Assembly (NCBI GenBank): GCA_964016985.1
Contig: OZ024823.1
Span: 108,054,476 to 108,118,475 of the forward strand
From: Anodontia alba
Taxonomy: Eukaryota; Mollusca; Bivalvia; Lucinida; Lucinidae
Direction: 5' to 3'
Length of the DNA stretch: 64,000 nucleotides
Both the position numbers and the translations under genes were made by a program. Under the pieces are notes generated by a model. The model worked only from the letters and a program-made list of their open reading frames with translations. It did not search any database and was not told where the DNA came from. How positions within the stretch are numbered: the stretch's first letter is position 1; the number at the start of each line of letters is the position of its first letter. Below, piece after piece: positions 32,241-42,570 of this stretch.

Positions 32241-32475
32241 TTACATTTGTTTCCCGTGCTCCTTCCCCTGATCCCCAGACTCATCAGTAAGAAAGTAATT
32301 AGATTACTTCTTTTATTCCTGTCATAACTTCTGAAAAAAAAAAAACAAAAAAAAAACTGCCCTTTGAGTCTATGGATTTTCTATTTTTGCTCTGACACTA
32401 ATTCCTTTTGTTCAACTTATTTCTCCCTAATCTGCACTCTATCTTTTTTTCTTTAAGCTCTGCTAATCATTAATG

Positions 32476-32662
32476 ATGATTTGGTGTTTAACAACCCTTT
32501 CAACATTATTTAAATCATATTGGGATGGAAGGGTGATAATGAAGGGTTCTGTGCAATGAAGTGTGGTATAGTTGTGAGCTGAATTCCATGTTCAAGCAGA
32601 ATTCAACATGGGACCTTGTGATCCACAGTCGGCAGCGCTAACCACTCAGTCATCCAGACGCT
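32476..32662 (-). mobile_element. tRNA-derived SINE, family S4, minus
   Basis: On the minus strand 'gatgactgagtggttagcgc' is an A-box-type head (Ser/Leu-like), with 'aggtcccatgttgaattc' at the B-box position. The tail 'ggtgtttaacaaccctttca' is at the left. Single copy here. Confidence 0.5.
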
Positions 32663-32754
32663 TCTATTGTTGTAGCTGGTGCTTTCCCTAATCGAGATTA
32701 TGTGTTCTCATCACCATCAAAATATCTAAAATGATATGTAATTTGATCCAGTGG

Positions 32755-32926
32755 TAATGCTGAATAAATTAAGATACCACACCCACTTCTAATTTTCAGC
32801 CAATCTGATCACTTGATCCAGGTTGTTGATACAAATTCACATACTTAATCTTCAGAAGCCAACTGATCTGGATCTACACTGTTTGTAAAGGCAGGGTATA
32901 TCTGAGTTCAGCAGGCCCAGGATTAA
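32755..32926. mobile_element. MITE family A copy 2, one hairpin arm deleted
   Basis: 'atgctgaataaattaagata' at the left and 'gttcagcaggcccaggatta' at the right. The first core arm is missing. Confidence 0.65.
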
Positions 32927-32967
32927 CAGAATAATGTTGAGTGAATTTTGAATCAAAATGCACATAC

Positions 32968-33103
32968 CTGACCATAAGCACCTCCCTGGCCTTGAGTATG
33001 TCTACCATAACCACTGGACTGGGCCTGCATATTTCTCTGGTAAGCATTACCTTGACCCTGCATGTTGCCTTGCCAACCAAGATTACCCTGGTTACCTGAG
33101 TAC
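32968..33103 (-). CDS. RGG-protein gene, Gln/Gly-rich exon (B)
   Basis: Acceptor 'cttaatttttcag' and donor CAG|GTATGT flank 136 bases. The exon enters needing one base to finish a codon and leaves in phase 0, matching exon A upstream and exon C downstream. It encodes 45 residues rich in Gln, Gly, Asn and Tyr (YSGNQGNLGWQGNMQGQGNA, later SSGYGRHTQG), a prion-like composition. Other frames contain stops. A retrotransposon fragment begins ~140 bases upstream in the intron. Confidence 0.8.
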
Positions 33104-33245
33104 CTGAAAAATTAAGACAAACATTCTTGGTAATCCTGGTATGATGACGATGAGGATGAGTTAAGTTTTAATGAAGCATCAACCCATGAGGGTCATTTGC
33201 ATCAAAATGGTATATTATTTGGTTTAGTATTGAAATAGCTATAAT

Positions 33246-33870
33246 AATAGCTATAGGAGACATGCTCTCAGCAGCAGGTGGCTGTGAACTTTCAACAACA
33301 ACATGTGTGAAAGCCGCCTGGAATAAGTTCAAGGATCTGCTACCAGTTCTCTCTTCACGCCACCTCTCTTTCAAAACACATGGCTATGTGTACAGCTCTT
33401 GTGTGCGGAGTGCAATGCTCCATGCCAGCGAGACTTGGCCATTGACAAAGCCAAACCTCCAGCGTCTGCAGCGAAACGACAGGGCAATGATGAGACAGAT
33501 CTGCAATGTCAGACCGCAAGACATTGTCACCACCAGGTCCAATGAGCTCCTTGTGCGGCTTGGCATTGAGGATCTGGAACTCATTCTGAAGGAGAGAAGA
33601 CTCTGATGGTATGGACATGTGAAACGCTCCAATGGTGCAGTCAAGACAGCCTTTGAATACAGGTTGATGGAAAGCGTGGGCCTGGGAGGCCCAAGATGAC
33701 ATGGAAACAGCTCACAGAGAGGGATTGCAGAGAGTGGAAGCTCTCGGCCATCAACCCTCATGATAGACATTCCTGGAGATCTGGTGTGAGATCTGCCATG
33801 CATGCAGCAAGCCAGCTATCTGGAAGGGGGCCCACTGCTGTGGATGTTGCCCCTGTACCTGCACGTTAAT
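33246..33870 (+). pseudogene. Non-LTR retrotransposon reverse transcriptase, 3' end
   Basis: Begins at GDMLSAAGGCEL, part of the palm/thumb-side region of LINE reverse transcriptases, and continues with AMLHASETWPLTKPNLQRLQ, NDRAMMRQICNVRPQDIV and LGIEDLELILKERRL. A TGA interrupts at 33603-33605, then WYGHVKRSNGAVKTAF. After a frameshift near 33660 it reads KRGPGRPKMTWKQLTERDC and ends with TAA near 33869. An ATGATATGAT-type simple repeat follows, usual for RTE-like 3' tails. It is 5'-truncated, as typical dead-on-arrival copies are. Confidence 0.85.
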
Positions 33871-34082
33871 CAAAAATCCGATTATGATATGATGATATGA
33901 TAATAGTAAAGTGTCAGGTATACATGAAAATATAAAAAAGAATGGATTTAAAGATTAAAATAGTTATATTTTATTGAAAATATTAAAATGTTTTAAAAAT
34001 GAATAGGTACATCTTGAAATAAATATCGCAAGTCATTAGTCTGGAAAAAATGGTGCCGCACTAATCCTGGTATAAAGATAAA

Positions 34083-34380
34083 ACAAGAGGCCCATGGACC
34101 ACAACGCTCACCTGAGTTAACTGCTGTAAGTTTTTTCAGGTCATTTACTCATCATTCCCTATCAGCCTGTCAAGTTTCAAGGCAATGGCTTATAACAGTT
34201 TTTGAGATAAAATGGACCACCACCATTTTAGCAATCTTTCATTCCCCTAACCTAATATTTGAGCAAAATTGGCTCAGAGGCTTCAGAGGAGGTCTTTGAA
34301 AATGTTAATGGATGGATGCACAGACCGATGGACAATGGACAAAAAGTGATCACTATAACTCATCCTGAGGTGAGCTAAAA
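34083..34380 (+). mobile_element. Helitron-like element T2 (short)
   Basis: 5' 'aacaagaggcccatggacc' with GCTCACCTGAG (34106-34116), and 3' end AGGTGAGC (34368-34375) followed by TAAA. 'gatggatgcacagaccgatg' precedes the 3' end. The middle is a single repeat unit of the T6 type ('cccctatcagcctatcaag'-like), while the ends are T4-type. Confidence 0.6.
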
Positions 34381-34390
34381 ACCTAAAAAA

Positions 34391-34525
34391 ATGAATTCTA
34401 CAAAGATCAATTTTGTCTCTGTACACAAGCAACAATATGTGCTTGTTGATCTAAAAAACATTAAAAAAAAAAAAAAACGAATTCTACAAAGATCAATTTT
34501 GTCTCTGTACACGAGCAACAGTTTG
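34391..34525. repeat. Direct duplication of a ~45-bp segment
   Basis: 'gaattctacaaagatcaatt' through 'acaagcaaca...tgtgctt' occurs at about 34391 and 34480, separated by 'gatctaaaaaac' and poly-A. A poly-T run follows at 34531-34552. Confidence 0.8.
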
Positions 34526-34794
34526 TGCTTCATTTTTTTTTTTTTTTTTTTTTCACCAGATGGAGAAGACCCAAACAGATAAACAGAATTGGAGAAAGTA
34601 TTGGGAGACAGACAAAAACCGTAGATCTTTTGAATTCTATAATTCTTCTTCAGGGACAGACACACATAAACACAAAAGAATAAATAAATAACATATACTA
34701 ATGGACTGGTAGTAAAATGGACTTGAATCTTCGTGCAAGTATGGTAAGGAGTTACTGTTTCTGAATAACTAGAATAAATACATTATATCAAATC

Positions 34795-35008
34795 TTAGCC
34801 CTTGTCATGCTGAATAAATTAAAGATGCCACGCCCACTTCTAATTTTCAGTCATTCAAATTACTTGATCCAGATTGTTGATATAAATTCACATACTTAGG
34901 GCAAACAGTGCAGATCCAGATCAGTTGGCTTCTTCAGAAGCCAACTGATCTGGATCTACACTGTTTGCAAAGGCAGGGTATATCTGGGTTCAGCAGGACT
35001 AGGGTTAA
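34795..35008. mobile_element. MITE family A copy 3
   Basis: TTAG (mutated TTAA) at the left, TTAA at 35005-35008. Near-perfect core 'gcaaacagtgcagatccaga' faces its reverse complement around CTTCTTCAGAAG. Confidence 0.8.
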
Positions 35009-35321
35009 ACTTCCTAAAGCAAACTGATGCCTTCAGTGAAGCAACATTGGAGTCTATTTGGCCACCAATTACCCCTATAAAGGGTCTAGTATAACACCTG
35101 TAATTTGCCAATTAGTGTATGGGTGTAACCATAGAAGAACCGCTGTGCAGGAAACAGATATCAGATGTACCTGGTGAATTCATTCCTTGAGGGAAACTAT
35201 ACATGTAGTTCAGTCTTTCTCTTTTGACAGTTTGTAAAACATATGACATACTGTCTTTTTCTTGGACTTTTGATATTCAAGCAACAAAAATTTAATTCTG
35301 CCATTTTGATAAAAAAATATA

Positions 35322-35532
35322 AATCATTGTCATGCTGAATAAATTAAGATGCCATGCCCACTTCTAATTTCCAGCCAATCAGATTACTTAATCCGGGTTT
35401 TTGATAGAAATTCACATAGTTAATGACAAACAGTGGAGATCCAGATCAGTTCGCTTCTTCAGAAGCCAACTGATCTGGACCTACACTGTTTATTAAGACA
35501 GGGCATGTCATGTTTAGCATGGGAAGGGTTAA
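35322..35532. mobile_element. MITE family A copy 4
   Basis: 'cattgtcatgctgaataaat' at the left, TTAA at 35529-35532. Core as in copy 3 with a few substitutions. Confidence 0.75.
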
Positions 35533-36353
35533 GTCTTATTCTTACAGGCAGATATAAATTATGTACTTATAGTAGTAATAGCTGTGCAACAATATCTTAA
35601 AAACTTGCTAGTCTTCAGGTTATTATTATTATTAGTATCATTATTTTTCTATAATCTCCCTGAACCCCACCCCACCCCCAACCAAAAATATCCCACAAAA
35701 CAAAAAACTAAATCCACATCAATCAAATTGGTAAGTAAATGAACAGATGAAGACTGGAAAGACATTTAACATACTGTGTTCATTTTTAACTGCAAGAACC
35801 CACATTTGTTTGTTTAATTGTGGAGGTAACAATCAAACTAGAGGCTCTGAATATGCTGTTTTTCCCATTAATAATTCTATTTCATTTCTAAAAAAACAAC
35901 AACAAAAAAAAAAAACAAATCTGGCATTAGAATCACCTCACTGAGATAAGTATAATGAGATGTCACAGCATTCTATATTGCAAAGAAAAAGAAAAAAAAT
36001 TTTTATTTTAATTTCTATTCTTTTTCTAATATTATTGTTCTCTGTAACCTTGATTTATTTACAATTTAAATCCAGCCAACCAGTGGGTTTTCTCTGTGAT
36101 ACTCCTTATAGGCAGCTATTTACAGCCTACTCCCATTTCTCCGGTGTCTCAGTTCTAGCCCGGAGGTTACCCCAGGTGAATCTCCACCAACTAAAGCAGC
36201 CGCTATGTTACAATTATCGCTAACTACACCTCTTCATTCAGACCAAATAAGAGAATTATCATGTTATTTTCACATGAATCATTCTATTGACAAGATTTTA
36301 ATTGTTCAATATTTTGCCAATTTAAGCGTGTAGTCTTGACAAAACGCTATATG
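35533..36353. other. Intronic spacer
   Basis: No supported exon. Around 36090-36230 a GC-richer stretch ('cagcctactcccatttctcc', 'cggaggttaccccaggtgaa') stands out from the AT background. It may be a captured sequence or an unrecognised repeat. Confidence 0.3.
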
Positions 36354-36545
36354 GTTGCTCCATAACTCTAGATAAGGCACTTTTTTCAGCTGAAAAGTAT
36401 CGATATTTTTCTTATTTCTCCACAAAAACATATGTTGTGGGTACTCGCCTTGCTGAGGTGCTTCTAATGAGCACCCACAACGTATGTTTTTATGGAGAAA
36501 TAAGAAAAATATTATCTGGATACCCCTCTTATCTGGAGTTATGTG
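36354..36545. mobile_element. MITE family J copy 2
   Basis: Ends 'ataactctagataagg' and 'cccctcttatctggagttat'. Palindrome 'atgttgtgggtactcgcctt' faces 'gcacccacaacgtatgtt'. Confidence 0.75.
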
Positions 36546-36656
36546 CTCTGCGAGAAAATCTCATTATCTCATTAAATGCATCAATTTTCATTTCCTCCTC
36601 TGGCATTAACAGACACAGGTGTGCCAAACAACAACCAAGGAGATATTTTTTAAATT

Positions 36657-36738
36657 CAAAACCTTAACAAGTTTCTTAACTACTGCATTTACTCTAAAAA
36701 ACCTTAACAAGTTTCTTAACTACTGCATTTACTCTAAA
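36657..36738. repeat. Tandem duplication of ~40 bp
   Basis: 'aaccttaacaagtttcttaa' plus 'ctactgcatttactcta' occurs twice head to tail. Confidence 0.9.
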
Positions 36739-36787
36739 TATTCAGAGAATACTGAGTTAGTATTTTACACCCCTTTCAACATTATTC

Positions 36788-36968
36788 ATTACAAAAACAC
36801 GCCTATCCAAATATATTGAAAATTTCACCACCAAAAACAGAAAGTTTTCAGATAAAAAATTCTGATATTTTTTTGTATTTCTGCTCAAAACACAGATTGT
36901 AGGTACTCGTTAGAACTGCCTCAGTGAGGCAGTTCTAATGAGTACCACAATCTTTGATTTTTGAGTAG
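36788..36968. mobile_element. MITE family D copy 5, right end missing
   Basis: Left end 'attacaaaaacacgcctatc', hairpin 'gtactcgttagaactgcctc' facing its reverse complement. It is cut where Helitron-like T3 begins. Confidence 0.75.
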
Positions 36969-36969
36969 G

Positions 36970-39265
36970 ATAAGAACAAGAAATCCGCGGAAGGCGTCAT
37001 CGCACCTGCCATGGCAAAAGTCACAGGAGCCACAATCAGAATGTGGTTATTAAATAAGTTTATTTCATTCTTAGCAGTGCTTAGTTAGAAAAATGGGTTA
37101 AAAAAAATGTAGACAAAGTGCCTAGTGGGGCACATATATTCCAGGCCAGTGCCATTCCCTCTAATAGCTATATCTTCAGCACTGACTTCATATTATACAG
37201 CCCAACGTCGACGTTAAATGTGTAAAAGTCACTGGAGCGTGATATATAGGTCAAAGTCACAGGTCAAGGTACCTGCTAATTCTGTACATCAAGGAGAAGC
37301 ACTATGCAAGGTAGAGTGGTTGTAGGCCTTATAGTTGGGGAGTTATCAAACATCAACGTAAAATGTGTCAAATATAGGTCAAGGTCACCAGGTCAAGGTA
37401 CCTGCCAAGCCAGTGCAATGAGGTAAAGCACTATGCAAGGTTTAGTGGTTGTAGGTCTTATATTTGAGGAGATACCAAACATCAACACAAAATGTGTCAA
37501 AGTCACTGGTGTGCAAAATATAGGTCAAGGCCACCAGGTCAAGCTACCTGCCAAGTCAGTACAGCGAGAAGTAGCATTATATAAGATTTGGTGGTTGAAG
37601 GCCTTACAGTTGAGGACATATGGAAGGGCGACGTAAAAAGTGTAAAAGTCAATGAAGCGCAAAATATAGGTCAAGGTCACCCAGTCAAGGTACCTGCAGT
37701 CCATACATTGAGGAGAAGCACTATGCAAGGTTTAGTGGTTGTAGGTCATATTTGAGGAGATACCCAACATCAACAAAAAATGTGTCAAAGTCACTGGAGT
37801 GCACAATATAGGTCAAGGTCACCAGGTAAAGATACCTGCCGAGTCAGTACATCGTGAAGAAGTGCTATATAAGGTTTGGTGGTTGAAGGCCTTACAGTTG
37901 AGGACATATGGAAGGGTGACGTAAAAGGTGTAAAAGTCAATGGAGCGCGAAATATAGGTCAAGGTCACCCAGTCAATGTACCTGCAGAGTCCGTACATTG
38001 AGGAGAAGCACTATGCAAGGTTTGACAGTTGTAGGCCTTATACTTGAGGAGATATTGAATGTTGACGTAAAATGTGTAAAAGGCCCTGAAGCGCAAAATA
38101 TAGGTCAAGGTCACCGGGTCAAGATACCTGCCAAGTCAGTACATCTAAGAGAGGCATTATGCAAGGTTTGGTGGCTAGAGGTCTTAAACTTAAGGAGGTC
38201 TGGAACGTTGACGTAAATTATGTCAAAGTCACTGCAGCCAAAATATAGGTCAAGGTCACCAGGTCAAGGTATCTGCTGAGTCAGTACATTGAGAAGAAAC
38301 ACTTTGCAAGGTTTGATGGTTGTAGGCCTTATAGTTGAGGAGATATCGAACGTCGACGCAAAATGTGTCAAAGTCACTGAAGCGCAAAATATAGGTCAAG
38401 GTCACTGGGTCAAGGTACCTGCAGAGTCAGTACATCTAGGAGAAGCACTATGCAAGATTTGGTAGTTGTACGCCTTATAGTTGAGAAGATCTGGAACGAC
38501 AACGTAAATTATGTCAAAGTCAATGGAGCGCAAAATATAGGTCAAGGTCACTGGGTCAATGTACCTGCCAAGTCTGGAGGTCAGGCAGATGTGTCATGCA
38601 AGGTGTGATGGTTGTTGTAGAATTGTAGTTGATTAGAATACTAACTTTGACGTAAATGTCGAACTTCGACATAACAGAACTGTTAACAGACAGACAGACG
38701 GACGAACAAACAGACGAATGGAAAAGCGGGCACCTATGTAGCAAAGTCAGGAGTTCAGGGAGATGTTTCATACAAGGTTTGATGGTTGTTTAGTCTTGTA
38801 GTTGATTAGTATACTAACTCTGACATAAATGTCGAACTTCGACATAACAGAACTGTTAACAGACGGACAGACAGACAGACAAACGGACAGAGGAATGGAA
38901 AAGCGGGCACCTATGTCGCAAAGTCTGGAGGTCAGGGAGATGTTTCATGCAAGGTTTGATGGTTGTTTAGTCTTGTAGCTGATTAGAATACTAACTTTGA
39001 CATAAATGTCCAACTTCGACATAAATGTTGACAGACAGACGGACAAACAGACAGACGAACGGAAAAACAGATGCCTATGTCCCAAAGTCAGGAGGTTAGG
39101 GAGATGTTTAGCGCAAGGTCTGATGGTTGTTTAGTCTTGCACTTGATTAGAATACTAACTTTGACATAAATGTCAAACTTCGACATAAATGTTGACAGAC
39201 GGATGGACGGACGGAAAATCGGACGCCTATATCGCACCCTGCTACAAGTAGGTGCGATAAAAATT
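36970..39265 (+). mobile_element. Helitron-like element T3 with two tandem arrays
   Basis: 5' motif ATCGCACC (36999-37006) pairs with 3' arm GGTGCGAT (39251-39258). The 3' hairpin TATCGCACC/GGTGCGATA is followed by AAAA. First array (about 37200-38570): about ten units of ~150 bp with 'ataggtcaaggtcaccaggt', 'gtacctgccgagtcagtaca' and 'ggttgtaggccttatag'. Second array (about 38570-39200): about four units of ~170-190 bp, each carrying 'gatggttgtttagtcttg', 'cttcgacataa' and a 'gacagacggacagac' tail. The shape is that of a non-autonomous Helitron/Helentron. Confidence 0.65.
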
Positions 39266-39267
39266 AT

Positions 39268-39350
39268 GTAAACCCCTGTAAACCCCAGTTTTACTATATA
39301 AAAGTGGGGTGTAAGGGGGTCACCATTATATAGGTATAGTTTTTTAACCT
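39268..39350. mobile_element. MITE family D, right-end fragment
   Basis: 'cctgtaaaccccagttttac' and 'gtggggtgtaagggggtcac' match only the right end of family D. It directly follows the 3' end of T3. Confidence 0.6.
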
Positions 39351-39373
39351 GGTATATATCTGAAGTTTAACAT

Positions 39374-39577
39374 TTAAAGCACTAATAACATCTACAGCAG
39401 ATAACATTTTGATTTTTATAAATTTTTCAGAGAAAATAAGGCTTGACATTTGATGAAAAGCCATGTCTTATTTTCTCTCAATAACAATAATAAGAGTAAT
39501 AATAATAGTAGTAGTAATAATAATAATAATAATAAAATTAAGAATGTTGTCTGCTACAATTTTGCTTTACACTTTAA
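39374..39577. mobile_element. TTAA-bounded MITE family C copy 2
   Basis: TTAA at 39374-39377 and 39574-39577. 'gcactaataacatctacagc' at the left. The hairpin core is shortened. An AAT microsatellite lies inside (about 39490-39535). Confidence 0.65.
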
Positions 39578-39615
39578 GGGTGAAGTTTTGTGATGTTATG
39601 TAAAGCATAACATCC

Positions 39616-39861
39616 AGGGCCCAGTTGTTCAAAGCTAACGATGTCGTTAGTTAACGATTCGTTAAAATTTTAATCGAGTGATACGCAAATATGCTGAAAT
39701 GTTTTGCTGAAAAAATGTGAGTAGCTTTTGCAGTGCAAAAGCTACTCACATTTTTTCAGCAAAAAATATTAGAATATTGTGTATTGAATCTGCTAAAACA
39801 GTTAACGAAATGACCCTTAATGAGCTTGTTAAGCTAACGACGCTTTGAACAACTGGGCCCT
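39616..39861. mobile_element. MITE family H copy 2
   Basis: Ends 'agggcccagttgttcaaagc' and 'tttgaacaactgggccct'. Perfect core 'gtgagtagcttttgcagtgc' faces its reverse complement. Confidence 0.85.
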
Positions 39862-40232
39862 GTTTTTATTCCATAACTTCATTTGCTTGGTTTGGTTGCA
39901 GAAGAGTAAATATTAGTTGCTGAGCAGTTTACAGACAGAAGTATAGATTGAACTGAGAATAATCAATAGAAAGCCTAGAACTGTTTCAGCTCATTCAGAC
40001 TTCTGATGGCTGAGCAAATTGCAATGAAATTTTCTGGTATGCCAATTTAACTTTTACTCTATATAGATGAAAACTAGGAATGTTCATTTTTTTCTTTCTA
40101 AAGAAAACAACAACAAACAAACTGATGTCCCTCAATCCATGTTGACAGCAGGATAAAGGTGAAAGGAACTTGAACAGAGTAACTAACATATTAGTAAAAA
40201 TGTATTAGATTTAAACAAACTAAAGCAGAAAC

Positions 40233-40412
40233 TTAATGCTTGTCCTGCTGAACCCGGATATATCCTGCCTTTGCAAACAGTGTAGATCCAGATCTGGATC
40301 TGCACTATTTGCCATTAAGTATGTGAATTTGTATCAACAAACTGGATCTAGTAATCTAGTTGGCTGAAAATTGGAAGTAGGCATGGCATCTATTCAGCAG
40401 GACAAGGGTTAA
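40233..40412. mobile_element. TTAA-bounded MITE family A copy 5 (opposite orientation)
   Basis: TTAATGCTTGTCCTGCTGAA at the left and '...cagcaggacaagggttaa' at the right. The hairpin is shortened. Its right TTAA (40409-40412) is also the left TTAA of the next element. Confidence 0.75.
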
Positions 40413-40589
40413 TGCTTCGCATGCTGGGAAGACAATCTGAAACATTTTCCTTACTTTTCCTAGAAAATATGGTTTGACAATTTCAAGCAAATCATCTCTT
40501 GGAAACATGATCTGCATGAAACATCAAATCCTATTTTCTGAGAAAAATATCACAAATTTGTTATTTGCCCAGATAGAGCTAAAGGTTAA
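40409..40589. mobile_element. TTAA-bounded MITE family B copy 8
   Basis: 'ttaatgcttcgcatgctggg' at the left, 'gagctaaaggttaa' at the right (TTAA 40586-40589). Core 'gacaatttcaagcaaatcat' faces 'atctgcatgaaacatcaaat'. Confidence 0.7.
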
Positions 40590-40607
40590 ACAAGCAGCTT
40601 CATATAA

Positions 40608-42570
40608 CAAGAGAGCCATGATGACCCTGTAACGCTCACCTGAGCATCATAGCACTTTGACAGCCTGATCTAGAACTGATCAAGGCAAACATTCTAATCA
40701 AAATTCAAAATGATTATATTAACAAGTAAGACAATGTAGCATGTCTAATGGACTGTACTGTGAAATAAAGGTCAAGGTCAAATATGGATGATTGCACTCA
40801 AGAGGCCATGCTAAGATGTATGCATGTACCAAGTATCACTGGCTGTAGGAGCAATAGTTACTGAGAAACTGACCTAAACACAAACACTTCACAAGTACCA
40901 AATATCACTCTGTAGGACCAATAATTACTGAGAAACTGACCTAAACGGAAAAACTTAAGAAAGTCACTGGATAGAAGAATATACATCACCTTGAACCGGC
41001 ACAGTGGCTCAGTCGTAGAGCGTCCGCTTTGTGATCGGGAGGTTGCGGGTTCGATCCCCAGCCAGGTCATACCGAAGACTTTAAAAATGGTACTAGCTGC
41101 TCTTTCGCTTGGCGCTCAGCATTAAGAAAGTAGAGCTAGGAATCGGAACTGGTCAGCTCAGTGTCAGTATAATGTGACTGGGTGGAATATCATGTCAAAG
41201 TGTCTGGGGCATGATATTTCAGTGAGGCAGCACTCTAATAGTGAGCATTGAGCTCCCTGTCACATCCAGACACCGTCGCGATATGACTGAAAGATTGTTG
41301 AAAGCGACGTTAAGCCCAAATCAAACAAACAATACATCACCTTGAAATCATCAAGACAAACATTTTGAGCAAGATTCATGAATTTCACTTCAAAAATGTG
41401 ATCTCCAGAGCATCAACAAGGTTTTCCTTTGATTTGGCCAGTGACCTAGTTTTTGACCCCAAGTGACCCACTTTTAAACTAGACCTAGAAATCATCAAGG
41501 CGAACATTTTGAGCAATATTTATGATGATTATTTAAAAAATGTGACCTCTGGAGTGTTAACAAAGTTTTCTGCTGATTTGGCCTGGTGACCTAGTTTTTG
41601 ACCCCATGTGACCCAGTTTCACACTTGACCTAGAAATCATCAAGACAAACATTTTGAGCAAGATTCATGATGATTGCTTAAAAAATGTAACCGCTAGAGT
41701 GTTAACAAAATTTTCTGCTGGTTTGGCCTGGTGACCTAGTTTTTTATCCCAAGTAACCCAGTTTCAAATCTGACCTAGAACTCATCAAGACAAACATTTT
41801 GAGCAATATTCATGATGATTGCTTCAAAAATGTTACCTCTAGAGTGTTAACAAGGTTTTCTGCTGATCTGGCCCGGTGACCTAGTTTTTGACCCCAAGTG
41901 ACCCAGTTTCAAACTTGACCTAGAAATCATCAAGACAAATATGTTGAGCAAGATTCATGATGATTGCTTGAAAAATGTGATCACTAGAGTGTTAACAAGG
42001 TTTTCCGCTGATTTGGCCAGGTGACCTAGTTTTTGACCCCAGGTGACCCAGTTTCGAACTTGACCTAGAAATCATCAAGACAAACATTTTGAGCAAGATT
42101 GATGATTGCTTAAACAAGTCACCCCAATGCTTCCTACCAAGTTTCGAGTCAACTGACTTTTGGGTTTAGGAGATGAAGCGAAAAATAGATTTTCAAGATG
42201 GCTGCCATGGCGGCCATCTTGGATTGCTGATCGGCACGATTTTAGTTATTTTTGATCTACAAGTCACCCCGATGCTTCCTAGCAAGTTTGGAGTCAATTG
42301 GCCTTTCGGTTCAGGAGAAGAAGCAAAAAATAGATTTTCAAGATGGCAGCCATAGCGGCCATCTTGGATTTCTGATTGGACAGATTTTAGCTATTTTTTG
42401 TTCTACAAGTCACCTTGATGCTTCCTACCAAGTATTGAGTCAATTGGCCCAGGGGTGTAGGAGGAGTAGGCTTTTAAAGCAATTGTTGACGCCGCACGAT
42501 GAACGACGAACGACGGACATTGACTGTCCACAATAACTCACCATGAGCACTTCGTGCTCAGGTGAGCTAA
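40608..42570 (+). mobile_element. Helitron-like element T4 with tandem arrays
   Basis: 5' GCTCACCTGAGC (40634-40645) is the exact reverse complement of 3' GCTCAGGTGAGC (42556-42567), and the element ends CTAA, the Helitron CTRR form. The 3' hairpin arms are CTCACCATGAGCAC and GTGCTCAGGTGAG around 42537-42566. First array: about six ~170-bp units with 'ctagaaatcatcaagacaaa', 'cattttgagcaagattcatg' and 'gtgacctagtttttgacccc'. Second: about three units of ~130 bp with 'caagtcaccccgatgcttcc' and an AAGATGGC palindrome. A SINE is inserted near the 5' end. Confidence 0.75.
40996..41331 (+). mobile_element. tRNA-derived SINE family S2, full length
   Basis: Flanked by an exact 15-bp duplication ATACATCACCTTGAA (40981-40995, 41332-41346). 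A box 'gtggctcagtcgtagagcg', B box 'gcgggttcgatccccagcc', then a body with 'gtgtctggggcatgatattt' and the 3' end 'ttgaaagcgacgttaagccc' plus 'aaacaaacaa'. The 3' end resembles the conserved tails of widespread molluscan SINEs. The family name is not assigned. Confidence 0.92.

Noticed and set aside
33355..33803. Minus-strand ORFs of 115-139 codons
   Set aside because: Antisense of the reverse-transcriptase fragment, which has recognisable motifs on the plus strand.
37200..39200. CRISPR array
   Set aside because: Units are ~150-190 bp and diverge throughout, with no short exact repeats and unique spacers. This is a satellite array in a Helitron-like element of a eukaryote.
41000..41070. tRNA gene
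   Set aside because: Good A and B boxes, but a SINE body, a conserved 3' tail and a target duplication follow. It is the head of SINE S2.
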